Source: a virus
IMG/VR virus record: IMGVR_UViG_3300010399_000067
Location: 1-33,297 of that record
Length of the DNA stretch: 33,297 nucleotides
Reading direction: 5' to 3' (one strand)
Below, one piece after another: positions 1 through 8,296 of the stretch; position 1 is the first letter of the stretch; every line of letters begins with the position of its first letter. The notes under the pieces were generated by a model. That model searched no databases. It saw only the letters and a list, made by a program, of their open reading frames with translations, and was not told the DNA's origin. Position numbers and translations under genes: made by a program.

Positions 1-986
1 AAGACTCCCATCGCAACGAGACTCAGATCGTCCTTCAAAAACTTCTTGCTGATCGTCATTTCGTTGTCGCGAATCGGAGCGCGGGAAGTAATGGCCCTCG
101 AAGTTGCTGAGTCGAAAATCACGATGCCGCTCGAAGACCACCAAATGAGACGGCCGAAATGCGAAGTCACTGCCCGATTCGAGGAACAACCGACCTGCAA
201 AATTTCCTTCTGAAATCCCGGAACGGCGGGCCATACGCTTCTGTCGCGTATATCAGCTTGGATCAATGAGACATCCTCATCAGTATAAACTAATAACTGG
301 GGAGAATCTATGCTCGGTGTTTTTGCCATCGCGGTAACGTCCCTAGAAAAGTTGAAGCTTACGGTTCCCCCGAGGTAAACCTGTTCAACGAAAGAAAATG
401 GATTGGATATGTCGCTGGCAAAAACTTGATTTCCATAAGATACCCACAGCCTATCGCCGACCCATTGCATTGCTCCACCAAGGGGAGTCTGAAACGGAAA
501 TCCTTTGATGTGACCGGATGTTGAACCGTCGTAAAATGCCGGTGCGCTAGATCCGCCGTCCTGCATTATCATTACAGCTTTCGGAAGAATCAACTCGATG
601 GCGGAAGACAGATCTCCCGGAGTAATCCGGGTAGCGGCCTGAACCGTTTGGGAGAAAAACACCTGTTTTGCATGAGCTGAAAATTGAATGTTCGGAACTT
701 GAACCAGTTCTCGAAAAGGCCAAGTGGTGACATACACCAGCCCGTCCACGGCAATCAACATTTGTTCGAGGCCGACCTGAGGACGAAAAATTGCGGCTCC
801 CTGAAGGTTTCCCTTCGGGAGTTTTATCAAACACTTGTGACCGGGTCGGCACGAAATCACGCCGCCGATATTGATTGTGTTAATCGCGCTCCAAACCTGA
901 CCGACCGGAAGCTGGCTCGGATCGATGGATGAGTTACATCCACCGATAAACGAAGCGTCGAAATCGATGAGTTGCGGGGCTGGCAT
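1..986 (-). CDS. Partial virion protein, possibly beta-propeller head-completion/tail protein
   Basis: An open frame begins with MPAPQLIDFDASF and runs off the left edge without a stop, giving about 328 residues of an incomplete protein. The N-terminal part (FIGGCNSS, QVWSAINTINIGG, SCRPG) resembles the start of phage proteins that are built of repeated beta blades, in which an early GG...N...RPG segment is followed by repeats such as LIAVDGLVYVT and DRLWVSYGNQVFASD. That kind of protein serves in podoviruses as tail tubular or packaged-DNA-stabilising component; this assignment is from pattern only. The start overlaps the upstream stop as TAATG, so it is translated from the same message as the preceding gene. 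Real coding is near certain because of the sustained open frame and operon position; function is uncertain. Confidence 0.75.
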   Translation of the reverse strand, partial: MPAPQLIDFDASFIGGCNSSIDPSQLPVGQVWSAINTINIGGVISCRPGHKCLIKLPKGNLQGAAIFRPQVGLEQMLIAVDGLVYVTTWPFRELVQVPNIQFSAHAKQVFFSQTVQAATRITPGDLSSAIELILPKAVMIMQDGGSSAPAFYDGSTSGHIKGFPFQTPLGGAMQWVGDRLWVSYGNQVFASDISNPFSFVEQVYLGGTVSFNFSRDVTAMAKTPSIDSPQLLVYTDEDVSLIQADIRDRSVWPAVPGFQKEILQVGCSSNRAVTSHFGRLIWWSSSGIVIFDSATSRAITSRAPIRDNEMTISKKFLKDDLSLVAMGV

Positions 987-1993
987 TATCGGATATCGTA
1001 ATCAGATTTGTCTCTCGGGTTTGAGCGGTCGATGACTTGAATCGGCGTGTAAGTCGGCGGCTCAAGTTTCATCTGCGCTTCGAGTTCGAGTCTCGCGGCG
1101 TCAGCTTCCGCCTGATGCGCCGTCGCCCAATCGAGCGCGGCATAGAATTTTCTCGCCTGCATACCGAGGAGAAAACCGAGTCGGCTATTCAACGGAACAT
1201 GGTCCCATCGGCTCTTGAAAGTCGGAGACGTTTTGATATACGCGACCCTCACCCAGTTACATGACCGATTGAGAATGATCCGCCTCAGTTGAGGGAGACG
1301 TTCGTCTGGTTCATAGACTCCAAGATTGACGCCGCTTTGACCGTTACTATCAATCGTTGCAAGACGAGCACTACCGACAAACTCATCTTTGAAAAGTCCT
1401 GTGATTCGAGCCACCTTCGGCGCTGTTGCCTCAGGGACGGCAACTCCGTAGATGGTGGGAAGCTGAAGACCATCAAGCCACTGTCCCCCAACCTCGCGAC
1501 GTAATTTGTTGCCTTCGGAGTCGTATCCATAGACGATAAATTGCTTGTTGTTGTCTTCCGGAGTTTGTAAGTGAACAACGAGTTGAGCCGGGGTAATCAA
1601 GTCACGGTAGGTGACATGCCAGTTGCCTTGGTCTTGCCACGACCACTCGCAACTTTGTCGGCAGTCGCCCGGGCCGTTGAGATGGAAATTAAAAAGCTGT
1701 CCAAATCCGAGGGTCGGTTGTCCCCCGATGTTTACACCGATGACCGTGGAAACTTCCCTCGGCATCGTCACACAACGTTTGCCGCAACACGCCCCGAGAT
1801 TACAATTTCCGCCAGTGGAACAACTGCCGCTACAGCCCGCAGTGCAGATGTCGATCCACCCTTTCCACCCTTCGAAATCCGCCTTGTTCGCAATCATCGT
1901 GACCACGTCGCCGCACCAAGCAAAAAATTTCTCGTCGGAACAGATTCCAACGATTTTCTTGGCCTCGTCGTAGATGTCGTCAACCAAAAACAC
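986..1993 (-). CDS. Virion structural protein with Cys-rich segment, possible head-tail adaptor
   Basis: 335 residues starting at GTG placed directly after the upstream stop (TAAGTG) with the purine-rich ribosome-binding site AGGGAGAGGA in front. The N-terminus (DDIYDEAKKIVGIC, followed by FFAWCGDVVTMIANK) looks like the helical start of head-tail connector or adaptor proteins. Residues about 48-75 hold seven cysteines among Gly and Ser, and further cysteines follow at GDCRQSC. The remainder appears beta-rich, and the last 60 residues are helical and charged (a Glu/Ala-rich stretch before a proline-rich tail). It sits between small virion-operon genes and the propeller-like protein, matching a structural role. 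The adaptor assignment is inference; no catalytic motif is visible. Confidence 0.75.
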   Translation of the reverse strand: MFLVDDIYDEAKKIVGICSDEKFFAWCGDVVTMIANKADFEGWKGWIDICTAGCSGSCSTGGNCNLGACCGKRCVTMPREVSTVIGVNIGGQPTLGFGQLFNFHLNGPGDCRQSCEWSWQDQGNWHVTYRDLITPAQLVVHLQTPEDNNKQFIVYGYDSEGNKLRREVGGQWLDGLQLPTIYGVAVPEATAPKVARITGLFKDEFVGSARLATIDSNGQSGVNLGVYEPDERLPQLRRIILNRSCNWVRVAYIKTSPTFKSRWDHVPLNSRLGFLLGMQARKFYAALDWATAHQAEADAARLELEAQMKLEPPTYTPIQVIDRSNPRDKSDYDIR

Positions 1994-2353
1994 TTAGTAG
2001 TCCTCTCCCTCTTCGTTTTCCTTCGACTTCTCGGCCGCGAGTGCGTCGAGAGATTCCTCGGCGGATTTGTCGCGCTGCGCCGGAGCAACCACGCCGCCTT
2101 TCTTCGCGGACACAATTTCCTCAACACAGATCGTGCAGGAATATTGACTGTCCTTGTCCCGTCGAACATCCTTGTCGGATTTGATAACCCGATACTTGAT
2201 CGTCATCGTGCCGGTCTCGGGAAATTCCCGTTCCTCGTCGTAATAGAAAACAAAAGACGGGAACCCACCCTCGCCGCCTATACCCACTGGGACAGCATTG
2301 CCAAATTCGCTTTTCGGATGCGCCCGGCCTTCGAGTTCGATGTTTACTTTCAT
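1994..2353 (-). CDS. Small acidic phage protein of unknown function
   Basis: 119 residues. The first 60 residues look like a compact beta domain (MKVNIELEG, FPSFVFYYDEE, GTMTIKYRVI), while residues 85-119 are low-complexity, charged and probably disordered (AQRDKSAEESLDAL, KENEEGED). It ends exactly where the GTG of the next gene begins, so the two are translationally coupled. A short AAGG precedes its ATG by only one base, which is a poor ribosome-binding site and suggests coupling to the gene before it. I do not recognise a family; a minor virion or assembly function is implied only by location. Confidence 0.7.
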   Translation of the reverse strand: MKVNIELEGRAHPKSEFGNAVPVGIGGEGGFPSFVFYYDEEREFPETGTMTIKYRVIKSDKDVRRDKDSQYSCTICVEEIVSAKKGGVVAPAQRDKSAEESLDALAAEKSKENEEGEDY

Positions 2354-2372
2354 ACCTTAAACAGTGACCGCT

Positions 2373-2678
2373 TTAGCTTGTTTTCGCCACGACTTTTCCG
2401 TCAATTATTACCGGGCTCCCATCCGGGTTCCGAAGCACGTCATCAGGCGGGTTTTCCACCGTAACAGTGAATATCGGGGCTCCGATTGTCTTGTCTCCGC
2501 ACACCGGCCGCTTGCAGTTGTGGGAGACGATGTGATGCGGATCTCGGACGAGGGGAACACAGTCGCCCCTCGAATCATCGACCGGGACGTGAACTGGCTT
2601 CGCGTTGTTTAAACAGGGAACACACCCGCAGCCACAGCCGCATTCTCCAGTTTTGAAAGAGTCTATGCAATCGTTCAT
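2373..2678 (-). CDS. Small Cys-rich protein
   Basis: 101 residues with a striking N-terminal cluster of alternating Cys and Gly (ECGCGCGCVPC at about residues 12-22) and more cysteines further on (GDCVPLV, HNCKRPVCGDK). The C-terminal half reads like a small beta domain (APIFTVTVENPPDD, GSPVIIDGKVV). The Cys cluster could bind metal or form disulfides; the neighbouring connector-like protein also carries a dense Cys/Gly segment, so the two may share this chemistry. Nine bases separate its start from the upstream stop. Function unknown; coding is supported by operon position and by the natural composition of the frame. Confidence 0.65.
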   Translation of the reverse strand: MNDCIDSFKTGECGCGCGCVPCLNNAKPVHVPVDDSRGDCVPLVRDPHHIVSHNCKRPVCGDKTIGAPIFTVTVENPPDDVLRNPDGSPVIIDGKVVAKTS

Positions 2679-2687
2679 AAAAGGATT

Positions 2688-3350
2688 TCAACCGATTATA
2701 CATCCGAAGCAGTAGCTTTTAGCCGAGACGTTAAAAAGCGGCACATTGAGTTGAAACGGGTCGAACTTCCACGCCGAAGGATCGGTTAAAATCATGTCAT
2801 TGTCAAAGTGCGGAACGCGCATCGAATATGCACCACCACCGGTCTTCTGATGGTGCCCTATATTATTTCCCATTATCGGCCAATGACCGCGCTTTGTGCA
2901 GCGACGGTTGAAACGTTTGGTGATGGCTTCATTGGATTCGATCCACAAACAGGAAAGTGAACTGCTAGAGGTGTCGTTCATCGCTGTAACTACTGCCTCG
3001 TTCGTGGTGTGAGCACTCGGCGAATATCGTCTCGGGAATATGAGGGAAAAGTGGGAGAATTCGGCAATCGCCAAGGCAACCAGAGAGACATAAGTTGCAC
3101 CCCCGTCCTGAGAGTTTCCGTAACTCTGTATAGCCGCCCCTGATCGAGTGTTGACCTTCTCCGGAGTCTTCGGAGTCACATTGACCGTGAAGTTAGTTCC
3201 GTTGTTGACGACGTGTCTTGCGGAGGTCGCAGTTGCTAGTTCACCAAAAAAGCGAGCACTGCCCAACCATCCTGTAGGAGTGTCCGTAGTCGCCCACAGG
3301 AAGTTTTGTGTTCCCCCACTACCAACAAGTGCTAGAGAGTAACTTGGCAT
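2688..3350 (-). CDS. Fibre- or decoration-like virion protein, paralogue of next gene upstream
   Basis: 220 residues from MPSYSLALVGSGG. I chose this ATG, three bases after the upstream stop, rather than the 54-codon longer reading that would run over the upstream gene and has Arg-rich shadow-like sequence. Residues about 63-95 (TPEKVNTRSGAAIQSYG, then SQDGGATYVSLVAL) align with TPEKFNSRSPAAAGTYG and KAQTSALLAGWAL of the protein encoded immediately before it, so the two are homologous. The first half is rich in Gly, Thr and Asn as in beta-structured fibre or capsid decoration proteins. The C-terminus diverges (FNVSAKSYCFGCIIG). Function inferred from position next to fibre genes. Confidence 0.7.
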   Translation of the reverse strand: MPSYSLALVGSGGTQNFLWATTDTPTGWLGSARFFGELATATSARHVVNNGTNFTVNVTPKTPEKVNTRSGAAIQSYGNSQDGGATYVSLVALAIAEFSHFSLIFPRRYSPSAHTTNEAVVTAMNDTSSSSLSCLWIESNEAITKRFNRRCTKRGHWPIMGNNIGHHQKTGGGAYSMRVPHFDNDMILTDPSAWKFDPFQLNVPLFNVSAKSYCFGCIIG

Positions 3351-3352
3351 TT

Positions 3353-3946
3353 TTACAGTTCCTCGAATATCTCCGTGGCGCTGACGACGCTGGTTCCGCT
3401 GAGTGAACGGATGCCAATAACTTCTCCGTTGACGTAATACATTTCTTCTCCGGGCGCGGCAACCCATCGGATGAATCCTCCAAATGCGTTGAAAGCGAGA
3501 ATTAGCGCCCACCCTGCGAGAAGGGCACTGGTTTGGGCTTTTCCGTAGGTGCCCGCAGCGGCGGGCGAGCGTGAGTTGAATTTTTCCGGCGTGATGGCGC
3601 TGTTAGAAACGAGTGTGGCGTTAAGCTGCCCAACACCAATGCGATTCACGGCGGATGAAGTGGCTTCACCTCCTATGATAATTTCGAGGATGCGCCCTTG
3701 GCCGGATGCTGCGGCTTTAACGGTGAGGAGGTCGGCAGTCGTGGACAACGTCGCGCCAGCATTGACGATGGAGTAAACCGGGTCATCGGGGCAAAAGTCG
3801 CGGTTGACTTGTTCGTATTTGGGCCAGAACTTCATTGCTCGTTCGCGTGCCTCTTCGAGACAACGTGATGGCGCACGCATGTCGTGCATCCAATTCTGAC
3901 GGCGCATTAGTGTTTTAACTTCGCATGGGTCGATTAGATTTTTCAT
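3353..3946 (-). CDS. Fibre- or decoration-like virion protein, paralogue of the downstream gene
   Basis: 197 residues. The start codon overlaps the stop of the repeat fibre gene as ATGA. The first 55 residues are helical and charged (EVKTLMRRQNWMHDMR, EEARERAMKFWPKYE), then a beta-type domain begins (VNAGATLSTTADLLTV, GRILEIIIGGE). The segment TPEKFNSRSPAAAGTYG is shared with the following gene's product, which indicates a tandem duplication of the domain, here with an extra N-terminal helical module that could attach it to the virion. No enzyme motif is visible. The assignment to the virion is by context. Confidence 0.72.
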   Translation of the reverse strand: MKNLIDPCEVKTLMRRQNWMHDMRAPSRCLEEARERAMKFWPKYEQVNRDFCPDDPVYSIVNAGATLSTTADLLTVKAAASGQGRILEIIIGGEATSSAVNRIGVGQLNATLVSNSAITPEKFNSRSPAAAGTYGKAQTSALLAGWALILAFNAFGGFIRWVAAPGEEMYYVNGEVIGIRSLSGTSVVSATEIFEEL

Positions 3947-5028
3947 GTGCGTGTTGCTTTCATTGTTATAGTTAGTCGGGTGATGGTAGATACGCTATCG
4001 ATGTTGTAGGAAAGAATATCACCAGCGGCGATTGATGTTGTCCAGCCAGTGAGGGTAGTGTCTTGATACTTCTGTGCGGAGGACAAAGTGGGCTTCGCTG
4101 CGGCTGTAATAGTGTCGGCGACGGTGGGAGGAAAATTGGCGAATGTATCCTTCCAAATGTCAACTACTACAGAACCGGTCTGATCGGCGTAGAGATCGGC
4201 TTGGTTAATAGTGCAAGCGAACGGAATCTTGATGTGCCCTTTCTGTCCGGTGGTGATGGCACTTCCACCACCATCCACGATAAAGCAGATTTCAACGACC
4301 TTGAGCGTGGAAGACAAGAGAGTAGCGTTAGAACCTGCGGAAGCGGTCACGTCACCTGTGAGGGCGGCTCGTTGCAGATTCCCGGCCCCGTCCATTGCCA
4401 GAGTCTCATTGAGCAGGATGGTTTCAGGATCTCCTGTGCCAGCCGTATCTCGACCAATGAGTGAATCGGTCGCGATGTTCTGCATCTTAGCGAAGGTGAC
4501 GGCATCGTTAGCGATAGTCTGTGCCGTTCCTCCTGCTGCTTTGGTAACATCACCCGTGAAAGCACTTGTTTGAATTCCCGGCCCTCCAGTGAACTCGACG
4601 CCTCCACCAACGCTGATTTCTTCCGGATCGCCGCTGCCTGCCGTGTCGCGCCCAAGCAATCGGTCGGTGGCGATGTTCTGCATCTTCGCGAACGTCACCG
4701 TGTCATTGGGAATTGTAGTAGCATTGTTTCCAGCGGCGGCTGTTACGTCGCCAGTCAAAGCAGATCGCTGGATTCCACCCGCCCCCGTAAATTCCACACC
4801 TCCGGAAACGGTCAACTCCTCGGTATCTCCTGCCCCGGCTGTATCTCGTCCAAGCAAGCGGTCGGTCGCCGAGATATTCTGCATCTTAGCGTAAGTAACG
4901 GTGTCGTTAGGGATGGTCGCAACTTGAGAACCACTACCGGGACCGGCAGTCACATCGCCAGTAAGTTCGGTAATACCGGTCGAGGAGGTAGCAACCTTGA
5001 GACGACCTTCGTTATCGTAAACTTTCAT
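3943..5028 (-). CDS. Tail-fibre-like protein with three and a third 66-69-residue repeats
   Basis: 361 residues. After 21 residues, units starting with LTGDVT follow one another: each has LTGDVTAAAG, then IPNDTVTFAKMQNI, then a TDRLLGRDTAGSGDPEE-like stretch and a Gly-rich turn. Three full copies and one partial copy are visible, then a distinct C-terminal domain of about 115 residues (from VVEICFIVDGGGSAITT) that may be the receptor-binding or trimerisation head. Repeats of this LTGDVT...AKMQNI kind are common in phage tail fibres and related adhesin-like proteins, where they form an extended trimeric shaft. Both ends overlap neighbours as ATGA. The fibre assignment rests on the repeat pattern and on position. 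Confidence 0.82.
   Translation of the reverse strand: MKVYDNEGRLKVATSSTGITELTGDVTAGPGSGSQVATIPNDTVTYAKMQNISATDRLLGRDTAGAGDTEELTVSGGVEFTGAGGIQRSALTGDVTAAAGNNATTIPNDTVTFAKMQNIATDRLLGRDTAGSGDPEEISVGGGVEFTGGPGIQTSAFTGDVTKAAGGTAQTIANDAVTFAKMQNIATDSLIGRDTAGTGDPETILLNETLAMDGAGNLQRAALTGDVTASAGSNATLLSSTLKVVEICFIVDGGGSAITTGQKGHIKIPFACTINQADLYADQTGSVVVDIWKDTFANFPPTVADTITAAAKPTLSSAQKYQDTTLTGWTTSIAAGDILSYNIDSVSTITRLTITMKATRT
4303..4965 (-). repeat. In-frame tandem repeat of the fibre shaft
   Basis: Units of about 207, 198 and 198 bases plus a partial unit of about 60 bases lie head to tail inside the fibre gene, each beginning at an LTGDVT codon run (coding positions roughly 4965-4759, 4758-4561, 4560-4363 and 4362-4303). 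The copies differ by substitutions, and the first has a 3-codon longer reading, so the array is not a recent amplification. Such arrays can change copy number by recombination. Confidence 0.85.
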
Positions 5029-5342
5029 GTTTGTTCTACACCGAGAACGGTGTAATCAACGCTCGCTGCATCAGTAGTTTCGCCCTCAATTTCGTCGCCC
5101 GCTTCAAGCGTCTCGATGCCTTCCTCATGGGCAAACTCGCCGGTGTCGATCTTAGCCTGACCGATCTTGCGGCTCGTGCCACCAAATTTCTTGATGTAGA
5201 GCACAACGGTCTGTATACCACTTGCGACATGAGCAAGAGTCACGTTTCGGATGATTGCGCGAGTCGCCGCAGGAACCGTATAAAGCGTGGCTTTGGCGGC
5301 TGGTAATTGACCGTTAGCAAGAATTTTTCCGGTGGTTGCCAT
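5025..5342 (-). CDS. Small beta-rich virion protein
   Basis: 105 residues (MATTGKILANGQLP...). The sequence alternates hydrophobic and polar residues (ATLYTVPAATRAIIRNVTLA, TVVLYIKKFGG) with a clear jelly-roll or fibre-domain flavour: this arrangement, with YTVPA followed by IIRNVTLAH, is frequent in small phage tail or capsid-associated proteins. The C-terminal part is acidic (EEGIETLEAGDEIEGE). Its stop overlaps the start of the repeat fibre protein as ATGA, so the two are probably made in fixed ratio. Likely a minor structural protein; exact role unknown. Confidence 0.75.
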   Translation of the reverse strand: MATTGKILANGQLPAAKATLYTVPAATRAIIRNVTLAHVASGIQTVVLYIKKFGGTSRKIGQAKIDTGEFAHEEGIETLEAGDEIEGETTDAASVDYTVLGVEQT

Positions 5343-5348
5343 GTTATA

Positions 5349-5600
5349 TCAAAGGGTCAACCATATTAAAGTATCGTCCGATGGTCCGGCAGGCCCTTGC
5401 GGTCCCGTCGCTCCTGTTGCTCCCGTAGATCCCGTTGCTCCTGTTTCACCTTTCGGACCCGGGGGTCCATCAGACCCTTTCAAACCTACCGATCCCGGTG
5501 GACCCGGTGGACCCGATGGACCGGGTGGACCCGGGGGGCCGTCAGAACCTCCCGTAGATATTCCAAATCTTCCTCCTGCGGTATATGTTACTCTACCCAT
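5349..5600 (-). CDS. Short collagen-like Gly-X-Y protein
   Basis: 83 residues. From residue 18 to about 72 there are some 18 consecutive Gly-X-Y triplets with many prolines ([16 protein letters not shown], then [17 protein letters not shown]). Flanking segments are short ([13 protein letters not shown] and DDTLIWLTL). Collagen-like triplets form extended trimeric stalks in phage fibres. It follows the larger collagen/beta-helix fibre gene with a single-base spacing (TAATATG) and may be a linker or a small fibre partner of it. Repetitive DNA of this kind is prone to length change. Confidence 0.8.
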   Translation of the reverse strand: MGRVTYTAGGRFGISTGGSDGPPGPPGPSGPPGPPGSVGLKGSDGPPGPKGETGATGSTGATGATGPQGPAGPSDDTLIWLTL

Positions 5601-5601
5601 A

Positions 5602-7455
5602 TTAAGTCAGAAGCCCGTAGTCCCTGAGAGCGTCATTAACCTGTTTGAGTTTTCTCGCAAGCTGATAAATGTCGTTCCGAATAGCCGCTGCATCGACCGA
5701 GTAAGTATTCAGGTCCGTGAAATTCGCAATGGTCCCGTCGGTTCCACCAACCGTCACATTGTTTGTCAGATCCTCTCCGCTGGTCTGTTTCACGACAGGC
5801 GGCACTCCGGGGAAAAACGCCTGAACATCGAATTCGTTGTCGAGGACTGTTCCAGACACAACCGACCACGCTGGATTCGCCCCGCCGCAACCGCGTATCG
5901 ATCCGCTGAGAGTTGTCCCCCAAGCCGCGAATCCATTTTTCGCAAGACAGTTTTCGAAAACTCCGGACAAAATTCCTGTCGTCCCACCGAACATGCCGGA
6001 TGTGCTACCACTCGAAGCGGCATATCGGCAACGAAGGAAAACGCCTGAAAGTGTCGGAACATTCCCTCCTCCGTGACTCCAACCCCCGCCGTCAGCTTCG
6101 CAGTCGATGAAAGTTCCAGTGATCGATGAGTCGGCACTATCCGCGTAACCGAATGAAAGACCTGCGGCTTTGCACCTCAGCCAAAAACCCGCGACTGTGA
6201 CGGCTCCCGCAATCGCAACACCGAATGCGCGGCTGGTGTCCCAAGCACGAACGTCAGTCCAAGTGCCGGAGAAATTCTTGTCCCAAGGGGTAATCCGATT
6301 TCCGCCACCGGTCTTTCGAAGCAATACATTCGTGACCTTGAGTTTTATTCCGAACCCTGTTTGAGTCGTGTTGATCGCGCTTTCGTTACCCGCAGACACC
6401 GATTTGATGCAGAGGTTCGAAATGGAAATATCGTGTGACCCTGAGTCGGCGGCGGAATTGATGTTGATCGGATCGACTGTTGAGACGATAACGGTCTCGC
6501 CCTCGTCCTCGACAACTCCGCTGCGGAAATTCATTTGACCTGAGTTTTGCGACACTCCGGCCAGATCTATGTATAGAGTGTCGAGCGTGAGCGTTCCCGC
6601 TCCGAGATCGTATATGCCCGGGAGCAAGAAAATGGTAAACCGATTAGCGGTTGCGAGCGCGGCTCCGTTCGGAGTGGATGCCTTCGCGAAAACATAAGCG
6701 TCCTGCAACGCGGTGCCGTTCACCAAAGGATCGGCATCACCACCGATGAAAATATATGCGCTTCCGGGATTCGGAAAACCACCTGTGCCGGGAATTCCTT
6801 GCGGTCCCTGCGGTCCTGTGGCTCCGGGTGTTCCGGGCTCTCCCTGCGCTCCTGTCGGTCCCGGTGGGCCTTGAATCGCCGATCCCCCGGGCGGGCCTGT
6901 AGGGATGACGAGTTTACCGGCCGGTATGGTTCCAGAGGCACCGGGAACGGCTTGGACGAGAGTCAAAAAAAGCAATCCGCTCGGATCTGTTGCCGTGACG
7001 AGATACCATCCGGACGTGTCGATGAACACATACGAATTCACCAACATTGCCGGGGTCGGCTCCGTGAGAACGGACATGCTGAGGTTTCCCTCGGTCGGTT
7101 GGGTGAAACTTTGGAGAGTTACAGTGTAGGCATTGAACCCATCCTGACCGGGATCTCCCTCAGGCCCCTGAGGACCGGTAAGTCCTATAATTCCTTCATT
7201 GAACAGCCGAAGAAAATAGCAAGCGAGACCTTCATCGGCTCCTCTCGGATTATTCGGCAGACCAGTATCGAGATCGCATGGAAGAGTCCAGATGACTTCA
7301 CCATTGATCTCAGTCTTGATTACCTCTCCGAAAAACTGCATCGTAAAATTCGAGATCTGCGATGGCAGGGACTCGCACGCAGCCGTATTTTGCTGCGTCA
7401 CCGCGCACGGATTGTTCGAGCATCCGCTCGGGACGTTAAAGGAATTACACGACAT
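5602..7455 (-). CDS. Tail fibre/spike with collagen-like segments and beta-helix
   Basis: 617 residues in modules. Residues 1-90 hold a Cys-containing head and a beta domain; collagen-like triplets occur at about 91-104 ([16 protein letters not shown]) and again at about 185-225 ([16 protein letters not shown]); between them is a beta domain ending in [12 protein letters not shown]. From about 235 onward the pattern is of a right-handed parallel beta-helix of pectate-lyase type ([20 protein letters not shown], then repeated turns such as [12 protein letters not shown] and [12 protein letters not shown]). The last 30 residues are helical ([19 protein letters not shown]), a likely trimerising coiled coil. 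A good ribosome-binding site (GGAAAGG) precedes the start. This suggests a receptor-binding spike; enzymatic activity cannot be judged. Confidence 0.85.
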   Translation of the reverse strand: MSCNSFNVPSGCSNNPCAVTQQNTAACESLPSQISNFTMQFFGEVIKTEINGEVIWTLPCDLDTGLPNNPRGADEGLACYFLRLFNEGIIGLTGPQGPEGDPGQDGFNAYTVTLQSFTQPTEGNLSMSVLTEPTPAMLVNSYVFIDTSGWYLVTATDPSGLLFLTLVQAVPGASGTIPAGKLVIPTGPPGGSAIQGPPGPTGAQGEPGTPGATGPQGPQGIPGTGGFPNPGSAYIFIGGDADPLVNGTALQDAYVFAKASTPNGAALATANRFTIFLLPGIYDLGAGTLTLDTLYIDLAGVSQNSGQMNFRSGVVEDEGETVIVSTVDPININSAADSGSHDISISNLCIKSVSAGNESAINTTQTGFGIKLKVTNVLLRKTGGGNRITPWDKNFSGTWTDVRAWDTSRAFGVAIAGAVTVAGFWLRCKAAGLSFGYADSADSSITGTFIDCEADGGGWSHGGGNVPTLSGVFLRCRYAASSGSTSGMFGGTTGILSGVFENCLAKNGFAAWGTTLSGSIRGCGGANPAWSVVSGTVLDNEFDVQAFFPGVPPVVKQTSGEDLTNNVTVGGTDGTIANFTDLNTYSVDAAAIRNDIYQLARKLKQVNDALRDYGLLT

Positions 7456-7456
7456 G

Positions 7457-8026
7457 TTATTTGTCCTTTCCGTTTTTAAGAACCTTCAGTTCCGAGTGAA
7501 CTGTGGCATGACGATGAACGAAAAACCAAATTGCGACAACTCCTCCGGCTACTCCCATAATCAGGATTTCGTTTCCGACCACGAGGGACGGGAGAACGAT
7601 CAAAGCGAGTCCAGCCACACAAGCCACCGCGCTAGTGGTAACACTTCCAACAATGGCCTTGAGGGGCGGATAAAAAGCACTGGCTGCGCCGAAGACGAAA
7701 AGCAAAATCCCAACCCAAACAATCGGCCGCATGGCATTTAGTTTCGCTCCGATTTCCCTCGCAGCGTCTTTTTGTGCCGCGCCGATTGTGGTGTCCACCC
7801 TTTCCGTAACCGTAATTTTCGCCGGTTTCGACTGGACCGGTTTATCCTCCGGCAGAGCAAAAACCGTCTCGGTGGTCTTCTCATACTTTTGAGTAGATTC
7901 CGATTTAGGATTCTCCGACTGCTTGAGTAGAGTTTTGTTCGGAGACACGAGGCTGCTTCCCGGCTTGAGAGCCACGAGAGAACATCCGGTCAGACCAGCG
8001 ACTAGGATTAAACTTGCGATTTTCAT
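7457..8026 (-). CDS. Membrane lipoprotein with three predicted transmembrane segments
   Basis: 189 residues. The N-terminus has a lipoprotein signal with lipobox LTGC (Cys15), followed by a polar linker of about 80 residues, then three hydrophobic stretches at about 101-120 (VGILLFVFGAASAFYP), 125-150 and 154-170 (GVAGGVVAIWFFV), and a basic C-terminus. A lipid anchor combined with several membrane spans is unusual. It directly follows the holin-like gene (ATGA overlap) and precedes the spike gene, a place where lysis or host-membrane functions such as spanins are often found, but it does not look like a typical spanin. Role unknown; lysis or superinfection exclusion are possibilities by context only. 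Confidence 0.75.
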   Translation of the reverse strand: MKIASLILVAGLTGCSLVALKPGSSLVSPNKTLLKQSENPKSESTQKYEKTTETVFALPEDKPVQSKPAKITVTERVDTTIGAAQKDAAREIGAKLNAMRPIVWVGILLFVFGAASAFYPPLKAIVGSVTTSAVACVAGLALIVLPSLVVGNEILIMGVAGGVVAIWFFVHRHATVHSELKVLKNGKDK

Positions 8027-8262
8027 TTTACTAAGAACCGTGATACAAACTCGATGACGGCAATTCCGCCGAGAGACACATAAACGAACCTCTCCACATG
8101 CCGCAGACGGTCGTCGAGTCTTCCAGCGATCTGCTTGAGTTCTTCGATCATCACCCGCCGAGTTCTTTTCTCGCTCTCGGCATCGGCAATGAATCTTTCA
8201 AATTGCGCTTCCACTCTGACCAGCCTTTCATGTAGTTCGATTTCCGTGCATTCTGCTGCCAT
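8023..8262 (-). CDS. Holin-like small membrane protein (XhlA-like arrangement)
   Basis: 79 residues: a charged helical region (EIELHERLVRVEAQFERFI to about residue 55) that reads as a coiled coil, then one transmembrane segment near the C-terminus (YVSLGGIAVIEFVSRFL) and a final Lys. This order matches haemolysin XhlA-type holin-associated proteins, which sit with their helical domain in the cytoplasm and help in lysis. A strong ribosome-binding site (AAAGGGG) stands in front of the ATG. The stop overlaps the lipoprotein start. The XhlA comparison is by topology and length, not by a decisive motif. Confidence 0.65.
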   Translation of the reverse strand: MAAECTEIELHERLVRVEAQFERFIADAESEKRTRRVMIEELKQIAGRLDDRLRHVERFVYVSLGGIAVIEFVSRFLVK

Positions 8263-8296
8263 GTTTCCCCTTTAAGACGGTGAGCGTCATTGGTTT

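Noticed and set aside
1571-2464. 297-codon open frame on the plus strand opposite virion genes
   Set aside because: It lies antisense to three coupled minus-strand genes, has Arg/Val/Leu-rich shadow composition and no ribosome-binding site.
7457-8262. Endolysin next to the holin-like gene
   Set aside because: No lysozyme, amidase or peptidase motif was found in the neighbouring frames.
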